From contig NZ_AP022566.1 in the NCBI RefSeq assembly GCF_010727325.1, positions 1-64,000 on the forward strand: 64,000 nt of DNA, written 5' to 3'. Position 1 is the first letter of the stretch. Every line of letters starts with the position of its first letter. The position numbers and the translations under genes are program-made. This stretch comes from Mycolicibacterium alvei (GTDB lineage Bacteria; Actinomycetota; Actinomycetes; Mycobacteriales; Mycobacteriaceae). This document shows, piece by piece, positions 1 to 9,061 of this stretch. The notes below the pieces were generated by a model. It worked only from the letters and a program-made list of their open reading frames with translations. It made no database searches and was not told the DNA's origin.

Positions 1-2358
1 GATCCGAACCGCCTCGGCGGGATCCACGTGATGGCCCTCCGCCTCGGCGGCGTCGGAAATGGCCAGCTGCACACCGCGGACCCGCCCGGTGAACCGGTTG
101 TCACCGGGGCGGTAGTCGGGCGACACCGCTGCTCCGGTATCCACGCCCACGTCGAGTCCGTCGTCGGCGGAGAAGACGTTCGGCAACGTCGCATCGACCC
201 GGCCGGTGCCCACCGCCGTGCCGTCGACGAACAGCGTCACCGTTCCGCCTTTGGCCAGGCCCGGCCCGTCGTAGTCGAACTCCATCCGCACCTGGTGCGC
301 GCCGGCCGGGATCGGGTCGGCGGATTCGGCGTAGAAGTGCTTGACGCCACCGAGGTTGTAGCAGTACTTGAGTTTGCCGCCGTGGGCGTACAGGCTCCAA
401 CCACCGATGTTGGCGCCCTGAGCGATGATCACGCCCTCGGCACCACTCTCCGGCACGTCGATCTCGGCCGTGACCGAATGCGACTTGTTCTTCACGTTGA
501 GCACGCAGTTCTCCGAGAGCCGTCCCATCCCGCCGAACAGAATCTGCGTATCGCCCTTGACCAACACCGGCCGGCCGGCGAGGTCGGAGTTCAGCCGCGT
601 GTTGAGGTCGTCGTCCAGCGGCAGCACGTTGTACCGAGTCGCCTCGATGAGCCACAGCCGCTGCAACTCGTGCAGCCGCTCGGGTTGCTCCTTGGACAGA
701 TCCCGGGCCTGCGTCCAGTCGACGGTGGTGTCGTAGAGCTCCCACACGTCGTCGTCGAACGCGACGGTCTGTTCGCCCAATAGCAGCCATGGCGTCTTGT
801 GCTTGGTCACCGCGGTCCACCCCTTGTGGTAGATGCCGCGATTGCCGAACATCTCGAAGTACTGCGTCTCGTGCTGATCGGCGGCGTCACCGTCGCCGAA
901 CGAGTACAGCATGCTGGTGCCCTCGATCGGTGCCTGCGCCACCCCGTTGACGAACAGCGGTGCCGGGATCCCGGCGGCCTCCAGCAGCGTCGGCGCCACG
1001 TCGATCACGTGGTGGAACTGATCGCGGTGCTCACCCTTGGCCGCGAAACCGCCCGGCCAGTGCACCACCGTGCCGTTGCGGGTGCCGCCCCAGTGCGAGG
1101 CCACCTGCTTGGTCCACTGGTACGGCGTGCACATGGCGTGCGCCCAGCCCACCGCGTAGTGGTTGTAGGAATCCGGGCCGCCGAGCTGATCGAGACGCTC
1201 CATCAGGAACTCAGGCGTTTCCAGAGCCGCCATGCCGTTGAAGTTCAGCATCTCGTTGAACGTGCCGTTGAGCGTGCCCTCAGCGGACGCACCATTGTCG
1301 CCGACGATGTAGTAGATCAGGGTGTCCTCGAGCAGGCCCAACTTGTCGATGGAATCGATGAGCCGGCCGACGTGGTGATCGGTGTACTCCAGGAACCCTG
1401 CGTACACCTCCATCTGACGGCGCAGCACCGGCTTGAGGTCCTCGGGCATGTCGTCCCAGGCCGGGATCTGCTCGGGCCGCGGCGTCAGCTGCGCGTCCGC
1501 CGGGATCACTCCCAGTTCCTTCTGCCGGGCGAAAGTCTGCTCCCGCAAGACGTCCCAGCCGGCGTCGAATTTTCCCTTGTACTTGTCGATCCACTCCTTC
1601 GGCGCGTGGTGCGGGGCGTGGGTTGCGCCGGGGGCGAAGTAGGTGAAGAACGGCTTGTCCGGCGCGAGTGCCTTCTGCTGACCGATCCAGCCGATCGCCT
1701 TGTCGGTCATGTCCTCCATCAGGTGATAACCCTGCTCCGGGGTGCGGTCCACCTCCACCGGATTGGTGCCCTCGTACAGCGACGGGTACCACTGGTTGGC
1801 CTCGCCGCCGATGAACCCGTAGAAGTACTCGAAACCGCCGCCCGCTGACGGCCAGGCGTCGAACGGCCCGACCGGGCTGGTCTGCCACACCGGCACCTCA
1901 TGACACTTCCCGAACTGGGCGGTGCTGTACCCGTTGAGCTTGAGGGTCCGTGCGATCGGCGACATCGTGTTCGGTAGCACCGAGCTGTAGCCGGGCTGTC
2001 CGGTGGCGATCTCGGTGATCCCGCCCATCCCGGCCGAATGGTGATTGCGCCCGGTCAGCAGCGCCTGACGGGTGGGCGAGCACAGCGCGGTGGTGTGGAA
2101 CCGGTTGTACTTCAACCCACCGGCCGCCAGCTGCTCGGCGGTCGGCGTCGCGCACGGACCGCCGAACGCGCTGGCCGCACCGAAACCCACATCGTCGAGC
2201 AGGATCAGCAGGATGTTCGGGGCACCGTCGGGCGGCCGGACGTCCCGGATCGGCGGATGCGGGGTGTCGGGATCCTTCGCGTCATAGGTGATCAACCCCG
2301 TCCGCGGCGCGGACGGAATCGGCAGATGCGTCCTCGAAACCTGGTCGTCCGTACTCAC
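1..2358 (-). CDS. Arylsulfatase (3'-truncated by window edge)
   Basis: Sulfatase-family hydrolase that removes sulfate from aryl or alkyl sulfate esters. The GTG start at 2358 gives VSTDDQVS..., and the frame stays open for 786 codons to base 1, so the C-terminus is missing. Residues about 60-70 carry the metal-binding segment ILLILLDDVGFG. The formylglycine motif CSPTR follows at about residue 105, where Cys is converted to the catalytic formylglycine. HxxH-type metal residues (THAPHH) and a late DNGAS segment are also visible. The C-terminal third looks like the beta-sandwich extension of the long mycobacterial arylsulfatases (AtsA/AtsD-like, about 780 residues). Upstream 2359-2628 is non-coding. 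I see nothing mobile about it; family confidence is very high. Confidence 0.95.
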   Translation of the reverse strand, partial: MSTDDQVSRTHLPIPSAPRTGLITYDAKDPDTPHPPIRDVRPPDGAPNILLILLDDVGFGAASAFGGPCATPTAEQLAAGGLKYNRFHTTALCSPTRQALLTGRNHHSAGMGGITEIATGQPGYSSVLPNTMSPIARTLKLNGYSTAQFGKCHEVPVWQTSPVGPFDAWPSAGGGFEYFYGFIGGEANQWYPSLYEGTNPVEVDRTPEQGYHLMEDMTDKAIGWIGQQKALAPDKPFFTYFAPGATHAPHHAPKEWIDKYKGKFDAGWDVLREQTFARQKELGVIPADAQLTPRPEQIPAWDDMPEDLKPVLRRQMEVYAGFLEYTDHHVGRLIDSIDKLGLLEDTLIYYIVGDNGASAEGTLNGTFNEMLNFNGMAALETPEFLMERLDQLGGPDSYNHYAVGWAHAMCTPYQWTKQVASHWGGTRNGTVVHWPGGFAAKGEHRDQFHHVIDVAPTLLEAAGIPAPLFVNGVAQAPIEGTSMLYSFGDGDAADQHETQYFEMFGNRGIYHKGWTAVTKHKTPWLLLGEQTVAFDDDVWELYDTTVDWTQARDLSKEQPERLHELQRLWLIEATRYNVLPLDDDLNTRLNSDLAGRPVLVKGDTQILFGGMGRLSENCVLNVKNKSHSVTAEIDVPESGAEGVIIAQGANIGGWSLYAHGGKLKYCYNLGGVKHFYAESADPIPAGAHQVRMEFDYDGPGLAKGGTVTLFVDGTAVGTGRVDATLPNVFSADDGLDVGVDTGAAVSPDYRPGDNRFTGRVRGVQLAISDAAEAEGHHVDPAEAVRI

Positions 2359-2628
2359 TTACGCGTGTCCTCTCCATCGGCCCCACGGGCCAAACTCCTA
2401 CACGCCGGCGTTTGCCAGCGCGACTCATCCTTCACGATCCGACCGCATCCCACCTCGGCTAGCCCGAATCCGACTGGGCAACAGCGGGTTTCGATCAGCC
2501 AACTCTTCGACACCTTCGGAGGGGTACAGCTTCCGTCGGTGGCCGCCGGCGACGCCATAGCCGCTACAGGTGCTGCCGACGAGATTTGAGTGCGGTGACC
2601 CATCCCGGCCACCGCGACCCGCCGCTAG

Positions 2629-2922
2629 TCAGCAGGGTTGACCGGGCGGGGTGTAGTACGGCACGCCTTCGACGGTGTAGCACGGAATCTCCCCCGGCAC
2701 GTAAGGCACAGCCGCCGAGTCGATGGCCACCCCGGCGGCCACACCGCCCGCGATGGCGGCACCGGTGGCGATGTGCGCGATGGGCGCGCCACACCCCTCA
2801 ACACCGACGAAGCGACCATGCGCGCCGGCGCAGATGTCAGCCGACGCGCTGGGTGCGAGGAAGGTCATCGGCGCGATCGCCAATCCCGCCGCGGTGAACA
2901 GCGTTCCAACGGGTTTCTTCAT
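2629..2922 (-). CDS. Small exported cysteine-containing protein
   Basis: A 97-residue protein starting MKKPVGTLF with a clear Sec signal peptide: Lys-Lys n-region, hydrophobic core, and a SASA cleavage region near residue 28. The mature part has four cysteines (ICAG, GCG, PCYT, and C-terminal PGQPC), suggesting two disulfides, and a Gly/Ala-rich stretch that may insert in a membrane. The start is chosen because AAGGAG lies 8 bases upstream; a longer open frame without a signal peptide extends to 3105 but has no such site. No characterised family is recognised; it resembles the many short exported proteins of mycobacteria. Confidence 0.7.
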   Translation of the reverse strand: MKKPVGTLFTAAGLAIAPMTFLAPSASADICAGAHGRFVGVEGCGAPIAHIATGAAIAGGVAAGVAIDSAAVPYVPGEIPCYTVEGVPYYTPPGQPC

Positions 2923-3016
2923 GCGTGCTTCTCCTTGTCGCGATTTAGATGGAATCGGTTCCGTTGAGGGGTCATCGGTGGTTTCGTCAGACATGTCTCG
3001 ATCCGCCGCCGGGCCG

Positions 3017-3492
3017 TTACTGCGCGGAGTGCCGCGCCGCGGCGGTGGGCTTGCGGCGCAGCAGATGCGCGAGCGCGAGGACAGTGCCGCGGGCGGCGTA
3101 GGCACCTGCGATCACCGACATCACGATGAGCACGACGAACATCGGCAGCCAGTTCGCGTGATGATGGTTGACGTGCCACCACACGACGGTGAACAGCACT
3201 GCGCAGACGAACACCACGATGTCGCGCCAGCTGCCCCGATAGCCGCCGCCGCCTGACGCAGCTCACGGCCGCGCTGGTCGGCGGTGATCAGGTCGTCGAT
3301 GCGCGCCCCGATCATCTGCGACATCGCCGCGCGCCGCTGCACCTGATCCTCGGGGATGCGGTCGAGCATGTCGAGGTCGGCCTTGATCACCGCGCGCACA
3401 TCCGGTGCTTTCAGATTCCCGGCGACGGCACCGAGCAGTGCGCCGCCGGCGATCGGCGCGGCACCCAGGGCGATCTCAGCTATACCGGGCAC
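3017..3492 (-). pseudogene. Small membrane protein split by a frameshift
   Basis: Two overlapping frames read as one protein. The first (start 3492, MPGIAEIALGAAP) gives a Gly/Ala-rich hydrophobic N-terminus and a charged helix ending ...GRELRQAA. The natural continuation, YRGSWRDIVVFVCAV followed by two transmembrane helices and a basic tail, lies in the -1 frame and ends at TAA 3017. The switch coincides with four GCC repeats (plus strand 3242-3253), a typical slippage site. Without it, the first frame continues to 3121 as low-complexity Cys/Ser sequence. Either a one-triplet-register indel has broken the gene, the assembly has an error, or frameshifting restores it. Function unknown. Confidence 0.5.
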
Positions 3493-3604
3493 AGCGCTGC
3501 TGCCTCCTCACGGCCATTGCGCCTCACCACGATCGGATCGGCCACAAACGAAAAGCGGTCCCCCGACCGGGCCTCCACTCTGCACGATCCGGCAGGCACT
3601 CGTC

Positions 3605-3641
3605 TTGACTTTGCTGGACACATTATTGACTATTCTGGACA
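3605..3641 (+). promoter_or_regulatory. Direct-repeat operator/promoter of the AraC gene
   Basis: Two 16-base direct repeats, TTGACTTTGCTGGACA (3605) and TTGACTATTCTGGACA (3626), match at 14 of 16 bases and are spaced exactly 21 bp (two helical turns). The second ends on the first base of the AraC-gene ATG. Tandem half-sites two turns apart suit binding by an AraC/XylS dimer, so autoregulation is likely (inference). Each repeat contains a TTGACT -35-like hexamer. Confidence 0.5.
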
Positions 3642-4669
3642 TGCAGCTGGTCCGCGGATCGTCACTCACAGGGTTCGCGCCGCTCGTCACCGCCCACGGT
3701 GGAGATCCGGATGTGCTGCTGGCGCTGGCCGGGGTCGATGCCGCGGATGCCGGCTGCGACGACCGGTTCATCCCCCTGCGCAGCGCCATCGCGGCGGTCG
3801 AGACCGCGGCGACACTGCTGGGCGTACCCGACTTCGGCCGTCAACTCGGCCGGCGGCAGAGCATCGACATCCTCGGCCCCGTCTCCGTGGCCGCGCGCAC
3901 CGCAGCGACGGTCGCCGAAGCGCTTGATGTCCTGGTCACCCACATGGACTCCCACAGCCCCGCCATCTCCGCGTGCATCACCACACACGCCGAACCGGAG
4001 CTGCGGCGCTTCGAATACGACTTCCAGCTCCGGCCCGCGCCGCCGCAAGGCCAGGCACTCGAACTGGCCCTCGGACTCACCCTGCAGGTACTGCGGTTGT
4101 TTCTGGGCACCGCCTACCGGCCGGTGGCGGTGCACCTTCCGCACTCACCGCTGGCAGCTGACACCGACTATCACGAGTACTTCGGCTGTCCACCGCACTT
4201 CAACGATCCGATCGGCGGGTTCACCCTGCGCGCCAGCGATTTACAGCGCCCCCTCAACCACGACCCGCTCGCGCACCGGCTCGCCCTCGCCTACCTGTCC
4301 GACACCCGCGGGCGGCGCACACCCGACATCGCCGACACCGTGGGCAGCATCATCCGCCAGCTACTACCGACGGGGGAACTGTCCGCCGAGCAAGTCGCCC
4401 GCCAATTCGGCATCCACGCGAAGACCTTGCAGCGGCGCCTCGTCACCGAGGGAACCAGCTATGCCGAGTTGGTCGACCGCACCCGCCGCGAACTGACCCA
4501 CCGCCTGCTCACCGGCACCGACCTACCCGTGGCCCAGGTGTCCCGCCAGCTCGGATACGCCGAACAGAGCGTCTTCACCCGCGCCAGCAAACGCTGGTTC
4601 GGGGTGACACCCACCACCTACCGCCAACACCCCGAAACGTCGCGCCGCCAGAGCCCACCCCCTGAGTAG
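3641..4669 (+). CDS. AraC/XylS-family transcriptional regulator (OruR-type)
   Basis: A 342-residue regulator. Residues about 15-210 match the arabinose-binding-like effector domain seen in OruR/ToxR-type regulators (LLALAGVD..., then a FDFQLRP-like core). The C-terminal 100 residues contain two helix-turn-helix units: LSAEQVARQFGIHAKTLQRR and LPVAQVSRQLGYAEQSVFTR, followed by the family signature RASKRWFGVTPTTYR. The ATG at 3641 is preferred over upstream in-frame codons because the domain begins there and the repeat-containing promoter abuts it; transcripts may be leaderless. It is divergent from the 3017-3492 membrane-protein gene. The effector is unknown. Confidence 0.9.
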   Translation: MQLVRGSSLTGFAPLVTAHGGDPDVLLALAGVDAADAGCDDRFIPLRSAIAAVETAATLLGVPDFGRQLGRRQSIDILGPVSVAARTAATVAEALDVLVTHMDSHSPAISACITTHAEPELRRFEYDFQLRPAPPQGQALELALGLTLQVLRLFLGTAYRPVAVHLPHSPLAADTDYHEYFGCPPHFNDPIGGFTLRASDLQRPLNHDPLAHRLALAYLSDTRGRRTPDIADTVGSIIRQLLPTGELSAEQVARQFGIHAKTLQRRLVTEGTSYAELVDRTRRELTHRLLTGTDLPVAQVSRQLGYAEQSVFTRASKRWFGVTPTTYRQHPETSRRQSPPPE

Positions 4670-4718
4670 TCCTCGAAAACCTCGATGACTGTGCGGGATG
4701 GGTCGGATTGACCGGTAG

Positions 4719-5091
4719 TTAACTGGCTGCGGTGGCTTTCTGGTTGCGGGTGTGGGCTAGGCGGTAAGAGTCGGTGCCGGTCTCGATGATGGTGCCGCCG
4801 AAGGTGAGTCGGTCGACGATGGCAGCACACAGCCGCGGGTCGGTGAACGTTTTCGTCCACCCGGAGAAGGCCTCGTTGCTCGCAATGGCGATCGCGTTCT
4901 CTTCCTCCCGCTCGGTCAGCACCTGAAACAGCAGCTCTGCGCCACGCTTGCCGAGTTCCATGTAGCCCAGCTCGTCGAGCAGCAACAGTTCGACGGTGCA
5001 CCCGATATTTCGTTGCCAGCTCGCGGATCGACAGACCCTCGACACGGGCATCATGGCGAATCGCTGCGAACTGCTCCACCCGACCCTCCAC
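4719..5091 (-). pseudogene. IS21-family remnant: IstA start fused to IstB end
   Basis: From 5091 the first 36 or so codons read as the N-terminal HTH of IS21 IstA (IRELATKYRVHRRTV). At about 4985 the sequence jumps to a different frame encoding the second half of the IstB ATPase, including LLLLDELGY (Walker B), IASNEAFSGW and DRLTFGGTIIETG, ending at TAA 4719. An internal deletion has therefore joined the start of istA to the end of istB. Neither protein can be functional. No IS21 termini were located. Confidence 0.75.
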
Positions 5092-5246
5092 TCCAGGCCC
5101 CTCTCCATCGCAACCCTGTTCGATGGAAGCCGTCCTACCGGGGCCAAATCAACCTGCCACAGTCACAAGTTCACGATCCCAATCGCCGAAACCTGTGACA
5201 CACTTCCGCGATACAAGATCAGGACCGGCAGTCAAGGAGCACCGCG

Positions 5247-5699
5247 GTGGGATACTGGATCGAAAGCCAGCGGGCGCGTTTCGCCGGTGCACCCCTCCTG
5301 GCCATCACAGTCACTGCCCTCGCGGCCTGCGGCGGTGGCTCAACCCACAACGCCGCCACGAGCTCCGGGCCAGCACAGGCCACGACAACCGAGCCTCCGC
5401 TGACCGACGGCCCACCTGGCCAAGCCGCCAACGCGCCCTACTGGGCCTGGGACCTGACCAACCGCGACCCAGATCTAAAGCAGTTCGCAGATTATTACGC
5501 AGCAGAATTCTGCAAAAAGGATCAACGGCACTACTTAAGCGAAGTCAGTGGTCAATCGCTCGCATACGAATATGCTTTCTACCGAAACAAGATTGGGAAA
5601 CCAATCGACATGCCTGAATGGGCCGACGACGCCGAAGTCAAGTCGTCCCTTGGCCTCTATATGGTGAGCACATACTGTCCCGTCAAGACCACGCCGTAA
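5247..5699 (+). CDS. Lipoprotein, unknown function
   Basis: A 150-residue lipoprotein. The GTG start at 5247 has AAGGAG 7 bases upstream. The signal sequence ends in a classical lipobox, TALAAC (Cys at about residue 28), followed by a Ser/Thr/Pro-rich linker and a small domain with two further cysteines (EFCKKD, TYCPV). It is predicted to be anchored on the outer face of the cytoplasmic membrane. No family assignment. The preceding remnant and following repeat segment suggest a rearranged stretch. Confidence 0.75.
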   Translation: MGYWIESQRARFAGAPLLAITVTALAACGGGSTHNAATSSGPAQATTTEPPLTDGPPGQAANAPYWAWDLTNRDPDLKQFADYYAAEFCKKDQRHYLSEVSGQSLAYEYAFYRNKIGKPIDMPEWADDAEVKSSLGLYMVSTYCPVKTTP

Positions 5700-5766
5700 C
5701 CAAGCGTCGCCGTCGGCTAGATCCACCTAGGAGTTGGACAGCTTCGCGAGAATGGCGTCTCGGCGT

Positions 5767-5880
5767 GTCAGAAGGGGGCAGCGCATATTGACGGGTTCAT
5801 GGGGCACACGGATCGCGGCGAGTGTGACCGCGGCGCGAGGCACCCTGTGCACCCAGACCCCCGAGTTAATCCCGCCCGAC
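5767..5880 (+). repeat. Dispersed 114-bp repeat, copy A
   Basis: Begins GTCAGAAGGGGGCAGC and is about 85% identical to 9114-9226. It lies in the otherwise non-coding stretch 5700-6054. The strongest shared coding potential is a 25-27-codon frame containing GSWGTRIAA. Copy B ends this peptide with TAG, while copy A has lost both the ATG and that stop. It may be the 5' end or leader of a duplicated locus. Nothing else is seen in 5700-6054. Confidence 0.65.
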
Positions 5881-6054
5881 AAGCGCGGGGACTCCTGTGA
5901 CCGCAGTTGTCCAGCCAGTCGCGGTCGTTCAACAAGCATCTGATTCAACACGTCTGCTCCACAACGTTGCCAACTCCTAGCAGTGCTGCACGCAACGGCG
6001 TGGTTAGCTCAGGGCTGTTGACTCGTCGACAGTTCGCTGCCATCGTTCACTTCC

Positions 6055-6372
6055 ATGTGGACAACCTGGAACCGCGTCACCATGGGCGCTGTCACGTTCT
6101 TTGCCATCGGATCCGCATTAGCCGCGCCTGCACACGCCAACGAACAAGCAGACAGGTTCGTCGAAACCCTCAAGCAGCAATACGGCATTTCGATAAAACC
6201 CGACGCCGCCGACGACATAGCCACAACCGCATGCGCAGCGCCCTTGTCAGGTGTCGGCCTCTATAACGCACAGCAGGCAGTACTCCAGAGGTACCCCAAA
6301 AACGACCTCAACCTCATCGCCACCATCATGAGCGCAGGAATCATCGCCTACTGCCCAGAACGACTCACCTAA
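6055..6372 (+). CDS. DUF732 exported protein
   Basis: A 105-residue secreted protein. A signal peptide spans residues 1-28 with an AHA-type cleavage site. The mature part matches the mycobacterial DUF732 pattern: two cysteines (ATTACAAP and IIAYCPE) about 45 residues apart, and the central motif YGI...DAADDIATTAC. DUF732 proteins are small helical exported proteins of unknown role. The ATG at 6055 is used; an internal ATG at 6082 would also give a signal peptide. No strong ribosome-binding site is visible. Confidence 0.85.
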   Translation: MWTTWNRVTMGAVTFFAIGSALAAPAHANEQADRFVETLKQQYGISIKPDAADDIATTACAAPLSGVGLYNAQQAVLQRYPKNDLNLIATIMSAGIIAYCPERLT

Positions 6373-6404
6373 CCCCGCCGGCCACACCCATACAAGGCCG
6401 CGGC

Positions 6405-7022
6405 CTAACCCGTTTCGACGTCGTCCCTGATATCTGTCGACGAGAACGCTGTCCCATCGTCGCGATGATCGAAGGTGTCGCGGCACTCGGTGTACACGTC
6501 GATCGCCACGTGAGCGATGGGCGGCTCGCCAGGTTCGGGTGGTGGTATCACCCACACCATCACATCCAGCCCGTCGCGCGTGAACGCCGCGGCGTGCGAG
6601 TGATAGTCAGGGTTGGTTTTCCAACCGTGTCGGCGTAGTCGATCGAGCACGGAGTCGGCAGTGACTTCGCGGGACCGGTCGGCCCCGGGCATCCACAGCC
6701 CCAGATTGGCGTGACCCTGGAACGGGGGCGTGCCGTTGATGCCGCAGGATTGATAACCGAACTTCGCTTCGGCCACTTCGCCGCCGAGATCGGAAGTGAT
6801 CTGCCGTGACACGTCGACGACCTGACGTCGCGCCTCCTCGGGAGAAATCGGATGCAACACGATGGTGGAGCAACCCACCAAAATCAGTGCGGCGACACCG
6901 ACTCCGCACAGCCCGGCGGCCGCCGGGCTGGCGCGCCCCAGGGCCGGACCACGGCACGCCCGAAACATCCAGGGATCTTCTGGGCGTTGCGAGGAGCAGC
7001 GCTCAGCGTACGGGGTGATCAT
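6405..7022 (-). CDS. Lipoprotein, unknown function
   Basis: A protein of up to 205 residues with a lipobox LILVGC (Cys about residue 51 from the first ATG). A second ATG at 6968 (MFRACRGP) gives a more normal signal-peptide length and may be the true start. The soluble part has two cysteines (QSCGIN, TECRDT). The gene overlaps the end of the DUF4333 lipoprotein gene by 20 bases, so the two are probably co-transcribed. No named family is recognised. Confidence 0.7.
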   Translation of the reverse strand: MITPYAERCSSQRPEDPWMFRACRGPALGRASPAAAGLCGVGVAALILVGCSTIVLHPISPEEARRQVVDVSRQITSDLGGEVAEAKFGYQSCGINGTPPFQGHANLGLWMPGADRSREVTADSVLDRLRRHGWKTNPDYHSHAAAFTRDGLDVMVWVIPPPEPGEPPIAHVAIDVYTECRDTFDHRDDGTAFSSTDIRDDVETG

Positions 7023-7347
7023 CTACTTTAATGTCGAATTTGACAGTGCCGTTGTCAGCCGACGTCGTCGTCACCGTCACGCCGTATTCCATGGCCCCAT
7101 CGGTCAATGTGCATCGTTGCGTCGCACCCACTTTCGCAGGTAGCTCCCCGTCACACTCCACAGAGTCGGCCTCCTTCCCCGTGTGCGCCTTCAGACGTTC
7201 CTCGACCGTCGCCGCCAGCTTGTCGCTCGACACCGCCGCACTCCTGCTGCCGGCCTCGATGTGGGCAGTACAAGCAGCAGACACGCCGGCCATCATCAGC
7301 GCTGCTGCTCCAAGAACCAGCCTTGTCGGCACGTGCTTACTGGCCAT
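7003..7347 (-). CDS. DUF4333 lipoprotein
   Basis: A 114-residue lipoprotein. The start is ATG at 7347 (MASKHVPTR), with the signal peptide ending in the lipobox SAAC at about residue 26. The domain after it has the DUF4333 pattern: SSDKLAATVEERL, an SVECDG cysteine, AKVGATQRCTL, then beta strands. DUF4333 occurs in secreted or lipid-anchored mycobacterial proteins and often accompanies other envelope proteins. It is the first gene of a two-gene unit with the overlapping lipoprotein gene downstream. Confidence 0.85.
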   Translation of the reverse strand: MASKHVPTRLVLGAAALMMAGVSAACTAHIEAGSRSAAVSSDKLAATVEERLKAHTGKEADSVECDGELPAKVGATQRCTLTDGAMEYGVTVTTTSADNGTVKFDIKVDDHPVR

Positions 7348-7441
7348 CGTGTCTAAACTCGCTTTCGCATAATCCGTAACCCACAAACCGTAACCCGAGC
7401 CAACCCCCTCGAATCACACGAAAATCTTCACTGTTGCCCGT

Positions 7442-9021
7442 GCCCTGCGTGTCAGGGTGAGTTGAGTCCAGTGGTTCATAGCAAATCGGCCTGACGCAGG
7501 GCGAGATACGGATCAACACACCATGAGTAGTTCGATGACGATGTCGGTGCACGACAATGAACGGATGGATCCAACCCACCCGCGTGCCGACGGGCCGCGC
7601 CGACGCCGGGCGTTCTCGGCAGCCGAAAAGCTTGCCCACCTGGAGGCCTACGAGCAGGCCTGCGAGCACGGCGACGGCGGTGGCTATTTGCGGCGGGAGG
7701 GCTTGTACTCGTCGTCGATCAGCGAATGGCGCAAGCAACGCGATGCCGGTGTTTTGGCGGGCAAACAGCCCGGAGAGAAGATCGGGCGGCTGACCGCTGA
7801 GCAGGCCGAGATCGCCCGCCTCAAACGGGAGAACGCCCAGATGAGCAAGCGCCTGGCGACCACCGAGGCCGCCCTGGACATCATGGGAAAAGCACACGCT
7901 CTCTTGGAAAGTCTTTCCGAGAGCGGATTTCGACGAGCAACCCAAGAAGCGCTGACCGAAGCCTACGGGTCGCTGATCGCCGCCGGCGTGCCAACCAGAC
8001 ACGCAGCAGCGTTGACCGGCACAGTGCGCTCGACGGCGATCCGGCGGCGCAACACCGCCACCGCACCCACGCCCACAGTGTCGGCGCAACCAGTCGCCGA
8101 GCCGGCCAACAAGCTGACCGATCTGCAACGGTGCCTGGTCCTGGAGGTGCTCACCAGCGACCGGTTTGTCGATCTGGCCCCGTTACAGATCTACGCCCAG
8201 CTGCTCGACGAGGGCCTCTACCTGTGCTCGGTATCCACGATGTACCGGGTGCTGCGCGAAAACAGACAGGTCAAGGAACGTCGCCGGCTGGCGCGACACC
8301 CCGCCAAAGCATGCCCGGAGTTGGTCGCGACCGCACCACGGCAGGTGTATTCGTGGGACATCACCAAACTTGCCGGCCCGGTCAAAGGCACCTACTTCGA
8401 CGCGTACGTGATGATCGACATCTACTCCCGCTACCTCGTCGGTGTCCACGTCCACGCCCACGAATCAGGTGTGCTGGCAAAAGAACTCATCGAGCAGGTG
8501 TTCCAGGTGCATGGTGCCCCGCAGGTTGTGCACGCCGATCGGGGTACGTCGATGACCAGCAAGACCGTCGCTGCGCTGCTCGCTGATCTGGAGGTCACCC
8601 GGTCGCATTCACGCCCACGGGTGTCCAACGACAACCCCTACTCCGAATCGTTGTTCAAGACATTGAAATACGGGCCGGAATTTCCCGAACGATTCGGATC
8701 ACTCTCGGAGGCAAGGCAATTCATGGATGCCTTCGCCCAGTGGTACAACCACGAGCATCGTCACACCGGCATCGGATTGCACACGCCCGCCGACGTGCAC
8801 TTCGGGTTGGCCGCCGACAAGGCTGCAGACCGGCAAGCCGTGCTCGCCGAAGCCCGGGCCCAGTACCCGCACCGCTTCAGCACGACGACCATCGCGCCGC
8901 CCAAGATCCTCAACCTGCCCGACACCGTCTGGATCAACCCACCAGCCCAACACATCACCCAGGAGGCCGACACGACAGCCGCTTAACACCCGATGGACTC
9001 ATCCGCCTTGACAAATTCCGG
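7442..9021 (+). mobile_element. IS3-family insertion sequence, copy 1 (intact)
   Basis: Bounds come from alignment with the inverted second copy at 29177-30757: identity starts at GCCCTGCGTGTCAGGG and ends at TTGACAAATTCCGG, giving 1580 bp. The ends form an imperfect inverted repeat with a shared TGTCA core. I see no convincing target duplication. It carries one long transposase frame and lies between the DUF4333 gene and the 9062 gene. Confidence 0.85.
7523..8986 (+). CDS. IS3-family transposase, single fused frame
   Basis: A 487-residue transposase. Residues 25-75 contain the OrfA-type HTH (FSAAEKLAHLEAYEQACE and SSISEWRKQR), followed by a leucine-zipper-like helix rich in Glu/Leu. The OrfB part has an HTH_21-like segment and an rve integrase core with DDE residues: Asp in SWDITKL, Asp in HADRGTSM, and Glu in NPYSESLFK. 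The HRHTGIGLHTP motif near the end is typical. In copy 2 the OrfA and OrfB parts are in different frames because of a 2-base difference, so the fused frame here may be a derived state. Likely active. Confidence 0.93.
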   Translation: MSSSMTMSVHDNERMDPTHPRADGPRRRRAFSAAEKLAHLEAYEQACEHGDGGGYLRREGLYSSSISEWRKQRDAGVLAGKQPGEKIGRLTAEQAEIARLKRENAQMSKRLATTEAALDIMGKAHALLESLSESGFRRATQEALTEAYGSLIAAGVPTRHAAALTGTVRSTAIRRRNTATAPTPTVSAQPVAEPANKLTDLQRCLVLEVLTSDRFVDLAPLQIYAQLLDEGLYLCSVSTMYRVLRENRQVKERRRLARHPAKACPELVATAPRQVYSWDITKLAGPVKGTYFDAYVMIDIYSRYLVGVHVHAHESGVLAKELIEQVFQVHGAPQVVHADRGTSMTSKTVAALLADLEVTRSHSRPRVSNDNPYSESLFKTLKYGPEFPERFGSLSEARQFMDAFAQWYNHEHRHTGIGLHTPADVHFGLAADKAADRQAVLAEARAQYPHRFSTTTIAPPKILNLPDTVWINPPAQHITQEADTTAA

Positions 9022-9061
9022 TGGGAACCGGTACCAGTGAGCCGCGAAGGCGGCTTATGGT

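Noticed and set aside
28..783. Plus-strand open frames of 251 and 103 codons in the first kilobase (and 799-1848)
   Set aside because: They are antisense shadows of the arylsulfatase gene, which explains codon by codon the minus strand from 2358 to the left edge.
3001..3030. CGTCAG and other isolated TGTCAG/TGTCGG words in the chromosome-like part (for example near 7050 and 2988)
   Set aside because: None has TANNNT at ten bases and none points at a gene start, so they are chance occurrences.
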